A stretch of DNA of 64,000 nt from contig NZ_JAGHKP010000002.1 of the NCBI RefSeq assembly GCF_017742215.1, positions 654,737 to 718,736 on the forward strand, read 5' to 3'. Shown here one piece after another: positions 8,568-17,485 of this stretch. The position numbers and the translations under genes were made by a program. Source of the DNA: Chitinophaga chungangae (GTDB lineage Bacteria > Bacteroidota > Bacteroidia > Chitinophagales > Chitinophagaceae). The notes under the pieces are model-generated. The model was not told the origin of the DNA. It made no database searches and was given only the letters and a program-made list of their open reading frames with translations. The first letter of the stretch is position 1, and every line of letters starts with the position of its first letter.

Positions 8568-10175
8568 CAGCTTCGCCAGTTTCGCATCGTGACCGTACAC
8601 GTCGTCGCGGAAATTGAGGCGGCCCTGGCTGTCTACCCAGGCCGTGAAATACCCGATGTACACGGGCAGTTTGGTTTTCAGCGTCACATATTTTTCTTTT
8701 CCTGCGTTCATCGCGGCGTCTATTTTCTGTTCCGTCCAGCTGGAATCTTTGCGCAGCACCCATTGCGCCAGGCGTTTGGGCTCCGCTACGCGGATGCAGC
8801 CGTGGCTGAAAGAACGTTTGGTTTCGGAGAAGAGGTTTTTGGCCGGCGTGTCGTGCAGGTAGATGTTGTATTCGTTCGGGAACAGGAATTTCACTTTGCC
8901 GAGCGAATTGCTGGGCCCCGGTTTCTGCCTCACGGAAATATTGTTCCCGCTGCCGGTCATTTCCATGTTGTGCCGCTTCAGGTAAGCATTCCCGCTTTTG
9001 CGGATGCCGGGCAGCACTTCTTTTTTCAGGATGCCGGGCGGCACGTTCCAATACGGGCTGAATACGACGTATTGCATTTCCTTGCTGAAAATTACCGTGC
9101 TGGCGCCGGGCGTGCCCACCACCACGTTGCAGCTCCAGGCGAGTTTACCGTCTTCATACACATGCAGCCTGAACTCGGGGATGTTCACCAGGATATAGTC
9201 CGTTGTTACTTCCACGGGCACCCAGCGGAGGCGTTCCATGTTGAGCAGCAGCTGCTGCATGTAATGTTCCATCGGGCGGTTTAGTGCATCGATCGTTTGC
9301 TGGCGGATGATGCCGTCCGGCTTCTGCCCCATGCGGGTTTGATAATTGCGCAGGGCGGAATCGAGCAGGGGCGTGAATTGCGTCGTCGTATCCTTTTCCT
9401 TGAAATCGCCCCAGATAGCCAGGCGCGATTTCACGGCGGCGATCACCGCGGAGGAATCGCCGGATTTGTAGGTTTTCTTTTTATCGGCCAGTTTGATGGA
9501 ATCGTGCTGCGGGTGTTTTTTCACGAGGTCGCCCACACGGGTCAGCTCGTCGCGCAGAAGCCTGTATTGCCTGTTCACCGGCTCGTCTGCCGCCAGCGCG
9601 CGTTTAGGATAACGGATAATGGAATCCAGCAGGCTTTCCACATTGATCTTTTTGCGGGGGATGAACCATTCGAGGTCTTTGGCATTGTCGCTGGTCATGC
9701 CGCCCCATACCTTGTTCGCATACACGAAAAACTGCCCGGTGAGGCTCAGCTCTGCGATGGAAATAAGTGTATCCTGCCGGTTGAGGCTGTCGCCCATCAG
9801 CGCGATGGAATCGTACAGCGCGCTTACGCGGCTTTTATCGAGGGTACTGTCTTTGATGCCGCTTTCTTCGTCCTGCCGCATCATGTTGAGCAGGCCGCCG
9901 GCCTGTTCGGTAATGCCTTCTTCGTTGATCCAGGCGTAGTGGAAATCGCGTTTGCGGTAAAACTCGCGGATCAAGTCGCTGTAGGGCGCAAATTCCGCAT
10001 GCCGCGACAAAAATTCACCAACCTGGTTGCTGTCCAGCGCCTGGGCGATATATTCCTGTTTGGTGTAGTGAGTGGTATCGCGGTTGATGGCTTCGGACTG
10101 TTTTTTCACGCCCTGTTTACAGGCGGCGGCCAGGAGCATTGCGGCGAGCACGGGCAGCAGATAATTTTTCAGCAT
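8553..10175 (-). CDS. L,D-transpeptidase, YcbB/LdtD-type lipoprotein
   Basis: Makes 3-3 peptidoglycan cross-links or attaches proteins to the wall. From the ATG at 10175 the protein has 540 residues and begins with a lipoprotein signal (lipobox LLAAAC, Cys19); a longer frame to 10247 adds 24 residues that spoil it. The YkuD catalytic motif is SHGCIRV near residue 455, preceded by HDTPAKNLF and followed by the R/C-containing LAQWVLRKD. A peptidoglycan-binding-like helical module precedes it (LLDSALRNYQTRMGQKPDG). The architecture matches E. coli LdtD (615 residues). Its 3' end overlaps the convergent CPBP protease gene. Confidence 0.92.
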   Translation of the reverse strand: MLKNYLLPVLAAMLLAAACKQGVKKQSEAINRDTTHYTKQEYIAQALDSNQVGEFLSRHAEFAPYSDLIREFYRKRDFHYAWINEEGITEQAGGLLNMMRQDEESGIKDSTLDKSRVSALYDSIALMGDSLNRQDTLISIAELSLTGQFFVYANKVWGGMTSDNAKDLEWFIPRKKINVESLLDSIIRYPKRALAADEPVNRQYRLLRDELTRVGDLVKKHPQHDSIKLADKKKTYKSGDSSAVIAAVKSRLAIWGDFKEKDTTTQFTPLLDSALRNYQTRMGQKPDGIIRQQTIDALNRPMEHYMQQLLLNMERLRWVPVEVTTDYILVNIPEFRLHVYEDGKLAWSCNVVVGTPGASTVIFSKEMQYVVFSPYWNVPPGILKKEVLPGIRKSGNAYLKRHNMEMTGSGNNISVRQKPGPSNSLGKVKFLFPNEYNIYLHDTPAKNLFSETKRSFSHGCIRVAEPKRLAQWVLRKDSSWTEQKIDAAMNAGKEKYVTLKTKLPVYIGYFTAWVDSQGRLNFRDDVYGHDAKLAKLLFGK

Positions 10176-10248
10176 AGCATCGAACAGTTTACGAGGTATA
10201 ACAAAAGAATACCGGGTATGTTGCAAAGTCAAGCAACAATCATGCAAA

Positions 10249-10276
10249 AGGGCCTACCGTTTTTGTGGTAAGCCCT
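10249..10276 (-). terminator. Terminator after the RNase G/E gene
   Basis: Imperfect stem AGGGCCTACC / GGTAAGCCCT around an 8-base loop; on the minus strand it is followed by TTTT. It sits between rng and the L,D-transpeptidase gene. Confidence 0.55.
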
Positions 10277-10290
10277 TCGCAATATCTTTT

Positions 10291-11841
10291 TTATAATTTG
10301 ATCTCTTCGTCGTTGGCATCAAAGAAGTGGTATTCCGTGAGGTGGTAATTGGAATCCGCCCGTAGTTTGATCCACTTTTTGTGGGCGAAGTACCATTTCC
10401 ATTGCCGGCTTCGGAACGGCCATCCTTTGGTGAGGAATGCGTACAGGATGGGGTGTACGCGGATGGTGAGGCCCTGGTGCTGGTGATTGAGCAGGTACTG
10501 GAGATTTTTCTCGATGTCTTCCACGATGAGCATGGAAGCGCCGATCTTGCCGGTGCCTTTGCAGGCGGGGCAGTCTTCCGCGACGGAGATGGTGATCTCG
10601 GGTTTTACGCGCTGGCGGGTGATCTGCATCAGGCCGAACTTGGAGATGGGCAGAATGGTGTGTTTCGCCCTGTCGGGCGCCATGAATTTTTCCATGGCTT
10701 CGTACACCGTTTTTTTGTTCTCCGGCAGTTTCATATCGATGAAATCGATAATGATGATGCCCCCCAGGTCGCGCAGCCTGAGCTGGCGGGCGATTTCGGC
10801 GGCGGCTTCGAGATTGGAAGCGAGCGCGTTCTGTTCCTGGTTGTTGCTGGAGCTTTTGTAGCCGCTGTTCACGTCGATAACGTGCAGGGCTTCGGTGGCT
10901 TCGATGATGAGATAGACCCCGCTGTCGAGGTTGACGGTTTTGCCGAACGATGCCTTCACCTGGCGGGTAACGCCGAAGTGATCGAAGATGGGCGCGCCGT
11001 TGTGGTAATAGGTGACGATCTCCTGTTTTTCCGGCGCGATCTTCTGGATATACGTCTTGGTGTCCGTATAAATATTTTTATCGTTGATCACGATGCGGTT
11101 AAAACTTTCATTGAGCAGGTCGCGCAGGATGCTGGTGGTTTTCGTTTGTTCGCTCAGGATCTTTTGCGGCGCCTGGCCGTTGCGCAGGTTTTCCTGGATG
11201 GTTTTCCAGGTGCTCACGAGGGTGGTGAGGTCTTCGTGGAGCTCGGCGGTTTTTTTCCCTTCGGCGGCGGTTCGCACGATTACGCCGAAGTTGGGCGGTT
11301 TGATGGCTTCAACGATCTTCTGCAGGCGTTTTCGTTCTTCAGACGAGTGTATCTTTTTGGATACGGCTACGATATTGTTGAAGGGGGTGATAACGATGAA
11401 ACGGCCCGGCAGCGAGATTTCGCAGCTGAGCCTGGGACCTTTGGAGGAAATGGGCTCTTTGAGGATCTGTACGAGAATGTTGGGCTTTCCGCCGAGCACT
11501 TCGGTGATCTTGCCTGTTTTAACGATCTCGGGCTCGTTTTTGAACTTGCCGAAGTCGAACGTTTCCGATTTATCGGTGATGGATTGCTGGGTGAACTTCA
11601 ACAATGACCGGATGTAGGGGCTGAGATCGGTATAATGAAGGAACGCGTCCTTTTCGAAACCAACGTCTACAAAAGCGGCGTTAAGGCCGGGAATGAGTTT
11701 CTTTACTTTGCCCAAATAAAGGTCTCCCACTGCAAAATTAGGGTTGCCGCTTTCGTGGTGCAGCTCGACTAACTTCTTATCTTCCAGCAATGCAATTTCC
11801 ACACCGGATGGTGCTGCATTTATAATCAATTCCTTATTCAA
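10291..11841 (-). CDS. rng: Ribonuclease E/G family protein
   Basis: A 516-residue endoribonuclease of the RNase G/E family, used in 16S rRNA 5' maturation and mRNA decay. The N-terminal S1 domain (about 35-120) begins GDLYLGKVKKLIPGLNAAFV. The catalytic Asp pair is seen in HVIDVNSG (near 322) and IIIIDFIDM (near 365). The Zn-link motif is CPACKGTG near 425. The length matches RNase G (about 490-520) rather than RNase E, as there is no long disordered C-terminal scaffold. It is downstream of HU, a TPR gene and a 31-residue protein on the same strand. Confidence 0.95.
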   Translation of the reverse strand: MNKELIINAAPSGVEIALLEDKKLVELHHESGNPNFAVGDLYLGKVKKLIPGLNAAFVDVGFEKDAFLHYTDLSPYIRSLLKFTQQSITDKSETFDFGKFKNEPEIVKTGKITEVLGGKPNILVQILKEPISSKGPRLSCEISLPGRFIVITPFNNIVAVSKKIHSSEERKRLQKIVEAIKPPNFGVIVRTAAEGKKTAELHEDLTTLVSTWKTIQENLRNGQAPQKILSEQTKTTSILRDLLNESFNRIVINDKNIYTDTKTYIQKIAPEKQEIVTYYHNGAPIFDHFGVTRQVKASFGKTVNLDSGVYLIIEATEALHVIDVNSGYKSSSNNQEQNALASNLEAAAEIARQLRLRDLGGIIIIDFIDMKLPENKKTVYEAMEKFMAPDRAKHTILPISKFGLMQITRQRVKPEITISVAEDCPACKGTGKIGASMLIVEDIEKNLQYLLNHQHQGLTIRVHPILYAFLTKGWPFRSRQWKWYFAHKKWIKLRADSNYHLTEYHFFDANDEEIKL

Positions 11842-12156
11842 GCGTCAAAATTTTATCCATAAATACTTCACTTTAGTGTACCCGCTATCTAAACACGGGA
11901 TACAACATGCCCAAATGAGAGGCCGGGTTCTGGGGCCGGCGATTCACTACGAGGAGAGGATTGTGCAAAGGGTTTTAGTGATATACAGGATAAGTTCCGG
12001 AATCTGTACAGGCCGGACTACGAAAACAACCTGCATGACTTTAGCAATTTAACAATTAAAGCTAAAATCATGCAGGATCGCTCAAAAAAATTTATCGTGT
12101 CGGGCCCTACCGTCTACTTATACCTGTCAGTATAAATGGCGGGGAAACAGGAGAAT
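11842..12156. other. Intergenic region with a long inverted repeat
   Basis: A gene-free stretch between rng and the 31-residue protein. At 12030-12045 and 12061-12076 lie arms CCTGCATGACTTTAGC and GCTAAAATCATGCAGG, complementary at 15 of 16 positions with a 15-base AT loop. No T-run follows on either strand, so it is not a standard terminator. The rest may hold the rng promoter. Confidence 0.5.
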
Positions 12157-12252
12157 TTATTTCTTACCTTTTTTATGACGGTTTTTTCTCAACCTCTTTT
12201 TGCGTTTGTGGGTTGCGATTTTATGTCTTTTTCTTTTCTTTCCGCAGGGCAT
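12157..12252 (-). CDS. 31-residue very basic protein, AURKAIP1/COX24 (mS38)-like
   Basis: A 31-codon gene too short for normal ORF cut-offs. It begins MPCGKKRKRHKIATHKRK and ends KNRHKKGKK; nearly two thirds of the residues are Lys, Arg or His. Bacteroidota genomes carry a conserved tiny protein of this pattern (MPxGKKRKRHKxATHKRKKR) assigned to the AURKAIP1/COX24 C-terminal domain, the family of mitochondrial ribosomal protein mS38. A ribosome-bound role is thus plausible but inferred. It starts 34 bases after the TPR gene stop, on the same strand, with a purine-rich AAAAAGGT just before the ATG. Confidence 0.85.
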   Translation of the reverse strand: MPCGKKRKRHKIATHKRKKRLRKNRHKKGKK

Positions 12253-12286
12253 ACCTTTTTACGTTTTTAATGATTTATAAATATTA

Positions 12287-13144
12287 TTACTTAATGCTCT
12301 TTATATACTCGTCTATCTCAGCAGCCAGCGCCGGGTCTTTGATCAGTTTTCGGCATTGGCGGAGGAGGTCTATCGCTTTGTCGTTCTCTCCTTTGCTCTG
12401 ATGCGCCACGGCCAGCAGGAACATGGCTTTCGGTTCGTCGGGCTGGCGTTCCAGCACTTTTTCCATACGTTCGATGGCTTTATCGAACTGGCCGGAGGTG
12501 ATGGCGAAATTGGCCAGGGTAAGCTGAGCGTCCAGGAAATCGGGATTCCGTTCCGCAACTTCCCTCAGAATGCCGATGCCTTCCATAGGCGCCGTGCTAT
12601 TGCTGATAACGAGCAGCGTACCTTTCTTTACTTTCAGCGTGTCATTGTCTGGTTCAAGCGCTATGGCCCTGTCAAGCAACTCTTTGGCCGTATTGGCCTC
12701 CCACTGTCTTACGCCCGCGTCTTGCGTGTGCGAGAGATGGTCTAAAAATAAATTGGCTGCAAAGGTGAGGCTTTTTCCCGAATTTTCCAACTTGGCGGCT
12801 TCGGCGGCATAATGTGCGGCAATGGGCAGCTCGTTGAGGCCGTCCCAGATCGTGTACAATTGCCGGTATGCGGCGATCTGCTGGGTCTGGACATCGCCGC
12901 GTACGACAGTATTTTCAAGCCCGGTGATCTCCACCAGCTTGTCTGCAGGAACTTTTTCCTTTGCTTTTTTGAGCAGATCGTTAAAGTCTGCGGCCCTGGT
13001 TTCTGCCATGGGAGCGCCTTCAGCGCCGTGGTCATGACCAGCGTGATCATGCCCCTGCACTTTGGGCGTTATACGGCCAAACGCAAACAGCGCCGTAACT
13101 ACGGCAACAGCAAGGCCAAGAACGAGTAGTTGATTTCTTTGCAC
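12287..13144 (-). CDS. TPR-repeat protein with N-terminal membrane anchor
   Basis: 285 residues. A single N-terminal hydrophobic segment (LLVLGLAVAVVTALFAFG) is followed by a His-rich patch HDHAGHDHG at about residues 32-40, possibly metal-binding, and then helical repeats. Recognisable TPR units lie at about 165-275 (DAQLTLANFAITSGQFDKAI, KAMFLLAVAHQSKGENDKAI). TPR proteins are protein-protein scaffolds, and the partner is unknown. It lies 23 bases after the HU gene and 34 bases before the 31-residue protein, so it is probably in one operon with them. Confidence 0.85.
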   Translation of the reverse strand: MQRNQLLVLGLAVAVVTALFAFGRITPKVQGHDHAGHDHGAEGAPMAETRAADFNDLLKKAKEKVPADKLVEITGLENTVVRGDVQTQQIAAYRQLYTIWDGLNELPIAAHYAAEAAKLENSGKSLTFAANLFLDHLSHTQDAGVRQWEANTAKELLDRAIALEPDNDTLKVKKGTLLVISNSTAPMEGIGILREVAERNPDFLDAQLTLANFAITSGQFDKAIERMEKVLERQPDEPKAMFLLAVAHQSKGENDKAIDLLRQCRKLIKDPALAAEIDEYIKSIK

Positions 13145-13167
13145 CTAAAAAATGTTAGGATGCAAAT

Positions 13168-13455
13168 CTAAGAACTTTTGAGCTTTTTAACTTCTGCTAC
13201 AAACTCTTTAGATGGCTTAAATGCTGGAATGAAGTGTTCCGGGATCTCCACGGCCACGTTCTTCTTGATGTTACGGCCAATCTTGGCAGCTCTTTTCTTC
13301 GTGATAAAGCTACCAAATCCGCGAATGTAGATATGCTCGCCATTTGCTAACGCCTCCTTAACTTCCTTGAACATGGCTTCGAGTGTTACTAACACATCTA
13401 CTTTGGGGATGCCGGTTTTTTCAGCAATGTTGTTAATCAAATCAGCTTTTCTCAT
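13168..13455 (-). CDS. HU/IHF-family DNA-binding protein
   Basis: A 95-residue nucleoid protein. It starts MRKADLINNIAEKTGI and carries the family signature GEHIYIRGFGSFITKKRAAKIGRN with the DNA-minor-groove arm and a conserved Pro in VEIPEHFIPAFKPSKEF. It bends and compacts DNA as a dimer; HU and IHF cannot be told apart from sequence here. It leads the minus-strand cluster HU, TPR, 31-residue protein, rng and is divergent from mutY. Confidence 0.97.
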   Translation of the reverse strand: MRKADLINNIAEKTGIPKVDVLVTLEAMFKEVKEALANGEHIYIRGFGSFITKKRAAKIGRNIKKNVAVEIPEHFIPAFKPSKEFVAEVKKLKSS

Positions 13456-13481
13456 AATGAAGCGGAGGATTACTTGTTTTC

Positions 13482-13489
13482 CAAAGTTA
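13482..13489 (-). promoter_or_regulatory. -7 element upstream of the HU gene
   Basis: TAACTTTG on the minus strand matches TAnnTTTG and lies 27 bases before the ATG. No clear TTG -33 box is visible at the usual distance. Confidence 0.5.
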
Positions 13490-13680
13490 TTAAAAAAAAT
13501 TTAATTGCTGAATTTTCAAGCAAATAAAATTTATCTTTTTTTGTTATAGATACTGCGTTCTAAAAATACGTTTATTTGTACTCCCGGTAATGCCTAAATC
13601 GCTGCAAGTCAGCACTAATAAAGGCTTTGGGAACACGAATATATAAAAAAACATCGACATATATAAATTATTTTGCGCAA

Positions 13681-14730
13681 ATGACCGATACAAAAAGATT
13701 TTTTACTGACCGTATCCTGACCTGGAACCGCGCCCATAACGACCGGAACATGCCCTGGAAGAACGAAAAAAATCCCTATTTTATCTGGTTATCGGAGATC
13801 ATCCTGCAACAAACACGGGTGGAACAGGGCCGCCCCTATTACGAACGTTTCATCAGCGCATACCCTACCGTAAACGATCTCGCCAAAGCCCCCGAAGAAG
13901 AGGTATTCCGCCTCTGGCAAGGCCTCGGATATTACGCCCGCTGCAAAAACATGCTCGCCGCCGCCCGCTCCATCAGCGCCGCCGGCAAATTCCCCGACAC
14001 CTACGAAGGCATCGCCGCGCTGAAAGGCGTAGGCGCTTATACCGCGGCCGCCATCGCTTCTTTTGCCTATAATCTTCCCCACGCTGTGCTGGACGGAAAT
14101 GTTTACCGCGTGCTCGCCCGCTATTTTGGCATAGATACGCCCACAGACACTACCGCGGGCAAAAAACTTTTCACCGCTCTGGCCAATGATGTGCTCCCCG
14201 AAAACCAGGCTGGCATTTATAATCAGGCGATTATGGATTTCGGGGCCGTAGTCTGCAAACCTCAGCAACCACTTTGCAAAACTTGTGCGCTTGCGCCTCA
14301 TTGCGAAGCCTTTCAAAAAGGATTAACAGATCTTGTTCCTGTAAAATCCAAAAAATTAACCATAAAAAAAAGATATTTCCACTTTTTACTGCTCGAACAA
14401 AACGGGATGGTCTGGATCCGCAAACGCACCGCCAAAGACATCTGGCAGAACCTCCACGAATTCCCGCTCGTGGAAACCCCCGCCCCCGCCGATCTCGACG
14501 CCCTCCGCCAAACCGCTGGTTTTCAACAGCTCGTTCCGCCCAAAACCAAAGCCCTGGAGCCCGGCGTTCAACTCCGCCAGCAGCTCACCCATCAGACCAT
14601 TCACGCCAGCTTCACCCGCTTCAGCCTTTCCCCCGATTTCAGCCTGCCCGCGGATTATATGCTCGTGCCCGCCGGGCAGCTCGAAAAATACGCCTTCCCC
14701 AAAATCATCACCGACTACCTTCAACGTTAG
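13681..14730 (+). CDS. mutY: A/G-specific adenine glycosylase
   Basis: Removes adenine mispaired with 8-oxoguanine. From the ATG at 13681 the protein has 349 residues; an in-frame TTG 54 bases upstream is less likely. The catalytic domain shows EIILQQTRVEQ (catalytic Glu), the helix-hairpin-helix LKGVGAYTAAAIASFA and the catalytic Asp in VLDGNVYRVLARYF. The [4Fe-4S] cysteines are C192, C199, C202 and C208 (C-x6-C-x2-C-x5-C). A NUDIX-like C-terminal domain (about 225-345) reads the 8-oxoG. It is followed by ssb, gldE and gldD, a common Bacteroidota order. Confidence 0.96.
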   Translation: MTDTKRFFTDRILTWNRAHNDRNMPWKNEKNPYFIWLSEIILQQTRVEQGRPYYERFISAYPTVNDLAKAPEEEVFRLWQGLGYYARCKNMLAAARSISAAGKFPDTYEGIAALKGVGAYTAAAIASFAYNLPHAVLDGNVYRVLARYFGIDTPTDTTAGKKLFTALANDVLPENQAGIYNQAIMDFGAVVCKPQQPLCKTCALAPHCEAFQKGLTDLVPVKSKKLTIKKRYFHFLLLEQNGMVWIRKRTAKDIWQNLHEFPLVETPAPADLDALRQTAGFQQLVPPKTKALEPGVQLRQQLTHQTIHASFTRFSLSPDFSLPADYMLVPAGQLEKYAFPKIITDYLQR

Positions 14731-14821
14731 ACGACGTGCCGGAACGGCTTTAGTACCATACAAATACGTTCCCTTCCCCGTAAGCCTTGCCCGTCAACGG
14801 AAAACGTAAAAATTCTATTCC

Positions 14822-14847
14822 TTGATTGGAAAAAAATATTAACTTTA
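14822..14847 (+). promoter_or_regulatory. Promoter for ssb
   Basis: TTG (14822-14824), 15-base spacer, TAACTTTA (14840-14847), one base off TAnnTTTG. Spacing and sequence are the same as in the kbl promoter. It lies 58 bases before the ssb ATG. Confidence 0.5.
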
Positions 14848-14904
14848 GTAAGGTTGACCGTGAGATGAATAAATTATAATAGGACAGAATTAAAACCTAC
14901 AATT

Positions 14905-15381
14905 ATGAGAGGTGTTAATAAAGTAATCCTGATTGGCAATCTTGGCAGAGACCCCGATGTTCAATTCCTGGAAGGTAATATTGCAGTGGCTAAATTCTCC
15001 CTCGCCACCACCGAAACATTCAAAGACAGGGCCGGCAAACTGATCTCGCAAACCGAATGGCACACGGTTGTTCTCTGGAGAGGCCTTGCGGAGCTGGCGC
15101 AGAAATACCTCCATAAAGGCAGCCTGGTCTATATCGAAGGCCGCCTCCGCACCCGCAGCTGGGAAGATAAGGAAGGCAACAAAAAATTCGCCACGGAAGT
15201 GGTCGGCGATAACCTCGTAATGCTGGACAAAAGGATGGATGTCAACAACGGCGATCACCCCGTTCCCCATCACAGCACCGGCCAGTCGTCTTCCTCCTCC
15301 TCCGCGCCGCACCACGGGGAAGGTTACGCGGGGATGGACATACCGCCCATGAGCGAGCCCGCCGACGACCTGCCCTTTTAG
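14905..15381 (+). CDS. ssb: Single-stranded DNA-binding protein
   Basis: A 158-residue OB-fold protein that coats ssDNA in replication, repair and recombination. It begins MRGVNKVILIGNLGRDPDVQ, has the SQTEWHTVVLW and KGSLVYIEGRLRTRSWED core (residues 1-110), then a Ser/His-rich linker. It ends in the acidic tip DDLPF, which contacts SSB partner proteins. The arrangement mutY-ssb-gldE fits other Bacteroidota. It has its own promoter-like sequence upstream and a further -7 element downstream before gldE. Confidence 0.97.
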   Translation: MRGVNKVILIGNLGRDPDVQFLEGNIAVAKFSLATTETFKDRAGKLISQTEWHTVVLWRGLAELAQKYLHKGSLVYIEGRLRTRSWEDKEGNKKFATEVVGDNLVMLDKRMDVNNGDHPVPHHSTGQSSSSSSAPHHGEGYAGMDIPPMSEPADDLPF

Positions 15382-15435
15382 CCAGGCGCGGCAGGTTAAA
15401 TCTTTACGACTATCCGCCCGTAACGGTACATTCTT

Positions 15436-15443
15436 TATATTTG
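15436..15443 (+). promoter_or_regulatory. -7 element upstream of gldE
   Basis: TATATTTG matches TAnnTTTG exactly and lies 73 bases before the proposed gldE start, in the ssb-gldE gap. No good TTG -33 box is seen. Confidence 0.4.
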
Positions 15444-15515
15444 CATGCGGGAAAGCGATTCAATCATTACAGACCTGAATTACTTTCCCATTATTTTTGA
15501 CCAATACAACTAACC

Positions 15516-16868
15516 TTGGCTTACCTACCGGCTAGCATTATTCCGTTCAAGAGTGTTTTGTTACAAGAGCTGGCGCCGAACGCCGCCAATCTCAATATCG
15601 TGGTGTTCCTGCTGGTGATTTTTATCCTGCTGCTGCTCACTTTCATCGTTTCCGGGGCGGAAGTGGCCTTTTTTTCCCTCAATTACAAAGACCTTAACGT
15701 GCTCAAAACCCGGCAAAGCAACGCCGGTAAAATGATCACGCGGCTGCTGGAAAAACCCAAGTCACTGCTCGCTTCCCTCCAGATCGCGAACATCCTGTTC
15801 AACATCTCCTTCATTTTTATTACCAATTACCTCATATACCAGGTGGAATCCCTGCAGGAACTGGCCGTTGTGTCGTTCGTGGTCAGGATCGCCATCATCA
15901 CTTTCGTGCTGCTGTTTTTCGGCCAGATCCTCCCGCGCGTGTGGGCCACGCAGAACAACATGCGTTTCGCCACGTATTTCGCCTGGTTCGTGCATATCAT
16001 CTACGCCACGCTGGAACCGGTGAGCGACTTTTTCGTGAACATGAGCGAAGGCATCGAGGCCCGCCTGTTCCACCGCAATACCCGCCCCATCAACTACCAC
16101 GAGATCGACGAAGTGATCGAAATGAGCGTGGAGCCGGGCGCCTCGCAGGAAGAAAAGAACATCGTGCGCGGCATTCTCAAATTCGGCAACATCGCCGTAA
16201 AACAGATCATGCGCACCCGCCTCGACGTAAACGGCCTCGAATACGATATGGGCTTCAACGCCGTTGTAAAACAGGTGGCCGACCTTCATTATTCCCGCCT
16301 CCCCGTGTACAAGGTAAATCTTGACACGATCGTGGGCGTGGTGCATACCAAAGACCTGCTGCAGCACCTGGACAAAGGCGATAATTTCGACTGGCACGAA
16401 GTGCTGCGCCAGCCTTTTTTCGTGCACGAGCATAAACTCATAGAAGACCTCCTGAACGAGTTCCAGACCCGGCATATGCATTTCGCCGTAGTGGTAGACG
16501 AGTTCGGGGGCACCTCGGGCATCGTGACGCTGGAAGACATCATGGAAGAGGTGATCGGGGATATCAAGGACGAGTTTGATGAAGAAGAATTCAACTACAA
16601 CAAGGTAAACGAACATACCTACGTATTCGAAGGCAAAACCATGCTCAACGACGTTTGCCGCATCCTCAACATCGCGCCGGACACCTTTGAGACCGTTAAA
16701 GGCGAAAGCGATTCCCTCGGCGGGCTCATCCTCGAGCTTTCGGGCAAATTCCCCGAAGAAAACAGCGTGATCAGTTACGGGAATTTCGATTTCACCGTGC
16801 TGGAAGTCACAAAAATGCGCATCCAGAAAGTACAGGTGAGCATCAAATCTGGTATTGAAACTGAATAA
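15516..16868 (+). CDS. gldE: Gliding motility-associated protein GldE (CNNM/CBS domain)
   Basis: A 450-residue membrane protein of the CorC/HlyC-CNNM type. An N-terminal DUF21 transmembrane domain (about 25-190, with FIVSGAEVAFFSL) is followed by a CBS pair (about 205-330, with VKQIMRTRLDV and FAVVVDEFGGTSGIVTLED) and a CorC-HlyC domain at the C-terminus. GldE pairs with GldD in Bacteroidota and supports gliding and type IX secretion. The start is uncertain: an in-frame stop at 15498 leaves TTG at 15516 as the first usable codon, and no early ATG exists. Its end abuts gldD. Confidence 0.93.
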   Translation: MAYLPASIIPFKSVLLQELAPNAANLNIVVFLLVIFILLLLTFIVSGAEVAFFSLNYKDLNVLKTRQSNAGKMITRLLEKPKSLLASLQIANILFNISFIFITNYLIYQVESLQELAVVSFVVRIAIITFVLLFFGQILPRVWATQNNMRFATYFAWFVHIIYATLEPVSDFFVNMSEGIEARLFHRNTRPINYHEIDEVIEMSVEPGASQEEKNIVRGILKFGNIAVKQIMRTRLDVNGLEYDMGFNAVVKQVADLHYSRLPVYKVNLDTIVGVVHTKDLLQHLDKGDNFDWHEVLRQPFFVHEHKLIEDLLNEFQTRHMHFAVVVDEFGGTSGIVTLEDIMEEVIGDIKDEFDEEEFNYNKVNEHTYVFEGKTMLNDVCRILNIAPDTFETVKGESDSLGGLILELSGKFPEENSVISYGNFDFTVLEVTKMRIQKVQVSIKSGIETE

Positions 16869-16875
16869 TCCGGCC

Positions 16876-17478
16876 GTGAAAAATTTTTGCTACTTCCTGC
16901 TGGCAGCCGTTCTGCCCTTCCTCGCCGCTTCCTGCGGGCAAAAGGCCTATACGCCCAAGCCCCGCGGCTTTTTCCGCATAGACCTGCCGGAGAAAAAATA
17001 CCGCCTGTTCAACGAGCCGGGCTACCCTTACACGTTCGAATACCCGGTGTACGCCAACATCGTGAAAGACACGCTCTTTTTCGACGAAAAGGCCGAAAAC
17101 CCCTGGTGGATCAACGTAGACGTGCCGCAGCTGAACGGCAAGATCTACATGAGCTATAAACAGATCGGCGCAAAGAACAAACTGGACAAGCTGATCAACG
17201 ACGCATTCAAACTGACATACAAACATACCTACAAGGCGGAATCCATCGACGAGGAAGAGATCCGCACGCCCAACAGGGTGTTCGGCCTGTTTTACGAAGT
17301 AGGCGGCAACGCGGCTTCCGCAAAGCAGTTTTACGTAACCGATTCCACCGCGCATTTTATGCGCGGAGCTTTGTATTTTTACGCACCGCCCAACGCGGAT
17401 TCCCTGGCGCCCGTCAACAAATTCCTGGAGGAAGACATGCGGCACCTGGTACAAACGCTGAAATGGCGGGCAAACTGA
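16876..17478 (+). CDS. gldD: Gliding motility lipoprotein GldD
   Basis: GldD is a lipoprotein needed for gliding and for type IX secretion in Flavobacterium. From a GTG at 16876 the protein has 200 residues and opens with a lipoprotein signal whose lipobox is LAASC (Cys20). The alternative TTG at 16855 overlaps gldE and adds seven residues before the signal. Family segments include PKPRGFFRIDLPEKKYR, NPWWINVDVP and the C-terminal FLEEDMRHLVQTLKW. It starts 8 bases after gldE, so the two are translated from one mRNA. Confidence 0.93.
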   Translation: MKNFCYFLLAAVLPFLAASCGQKAYTPKPRGFFRIDLPEKKYRLFNEPGYPYTFEYPVYANIVKDTLFFDEKAENPWWINVDVPQLNGKIYMSYKQIGAKNKLDKLINDAFKLTYKHTYKAESIDEEEIRTPNRVFGLFYEVGGNAASAKQFYVTDSTAHFMRGALYFYAPPNADSLAPVNKFLEEDMRHLVQTLKWRAN

Positions 17479-17485
17479 GCGAACG

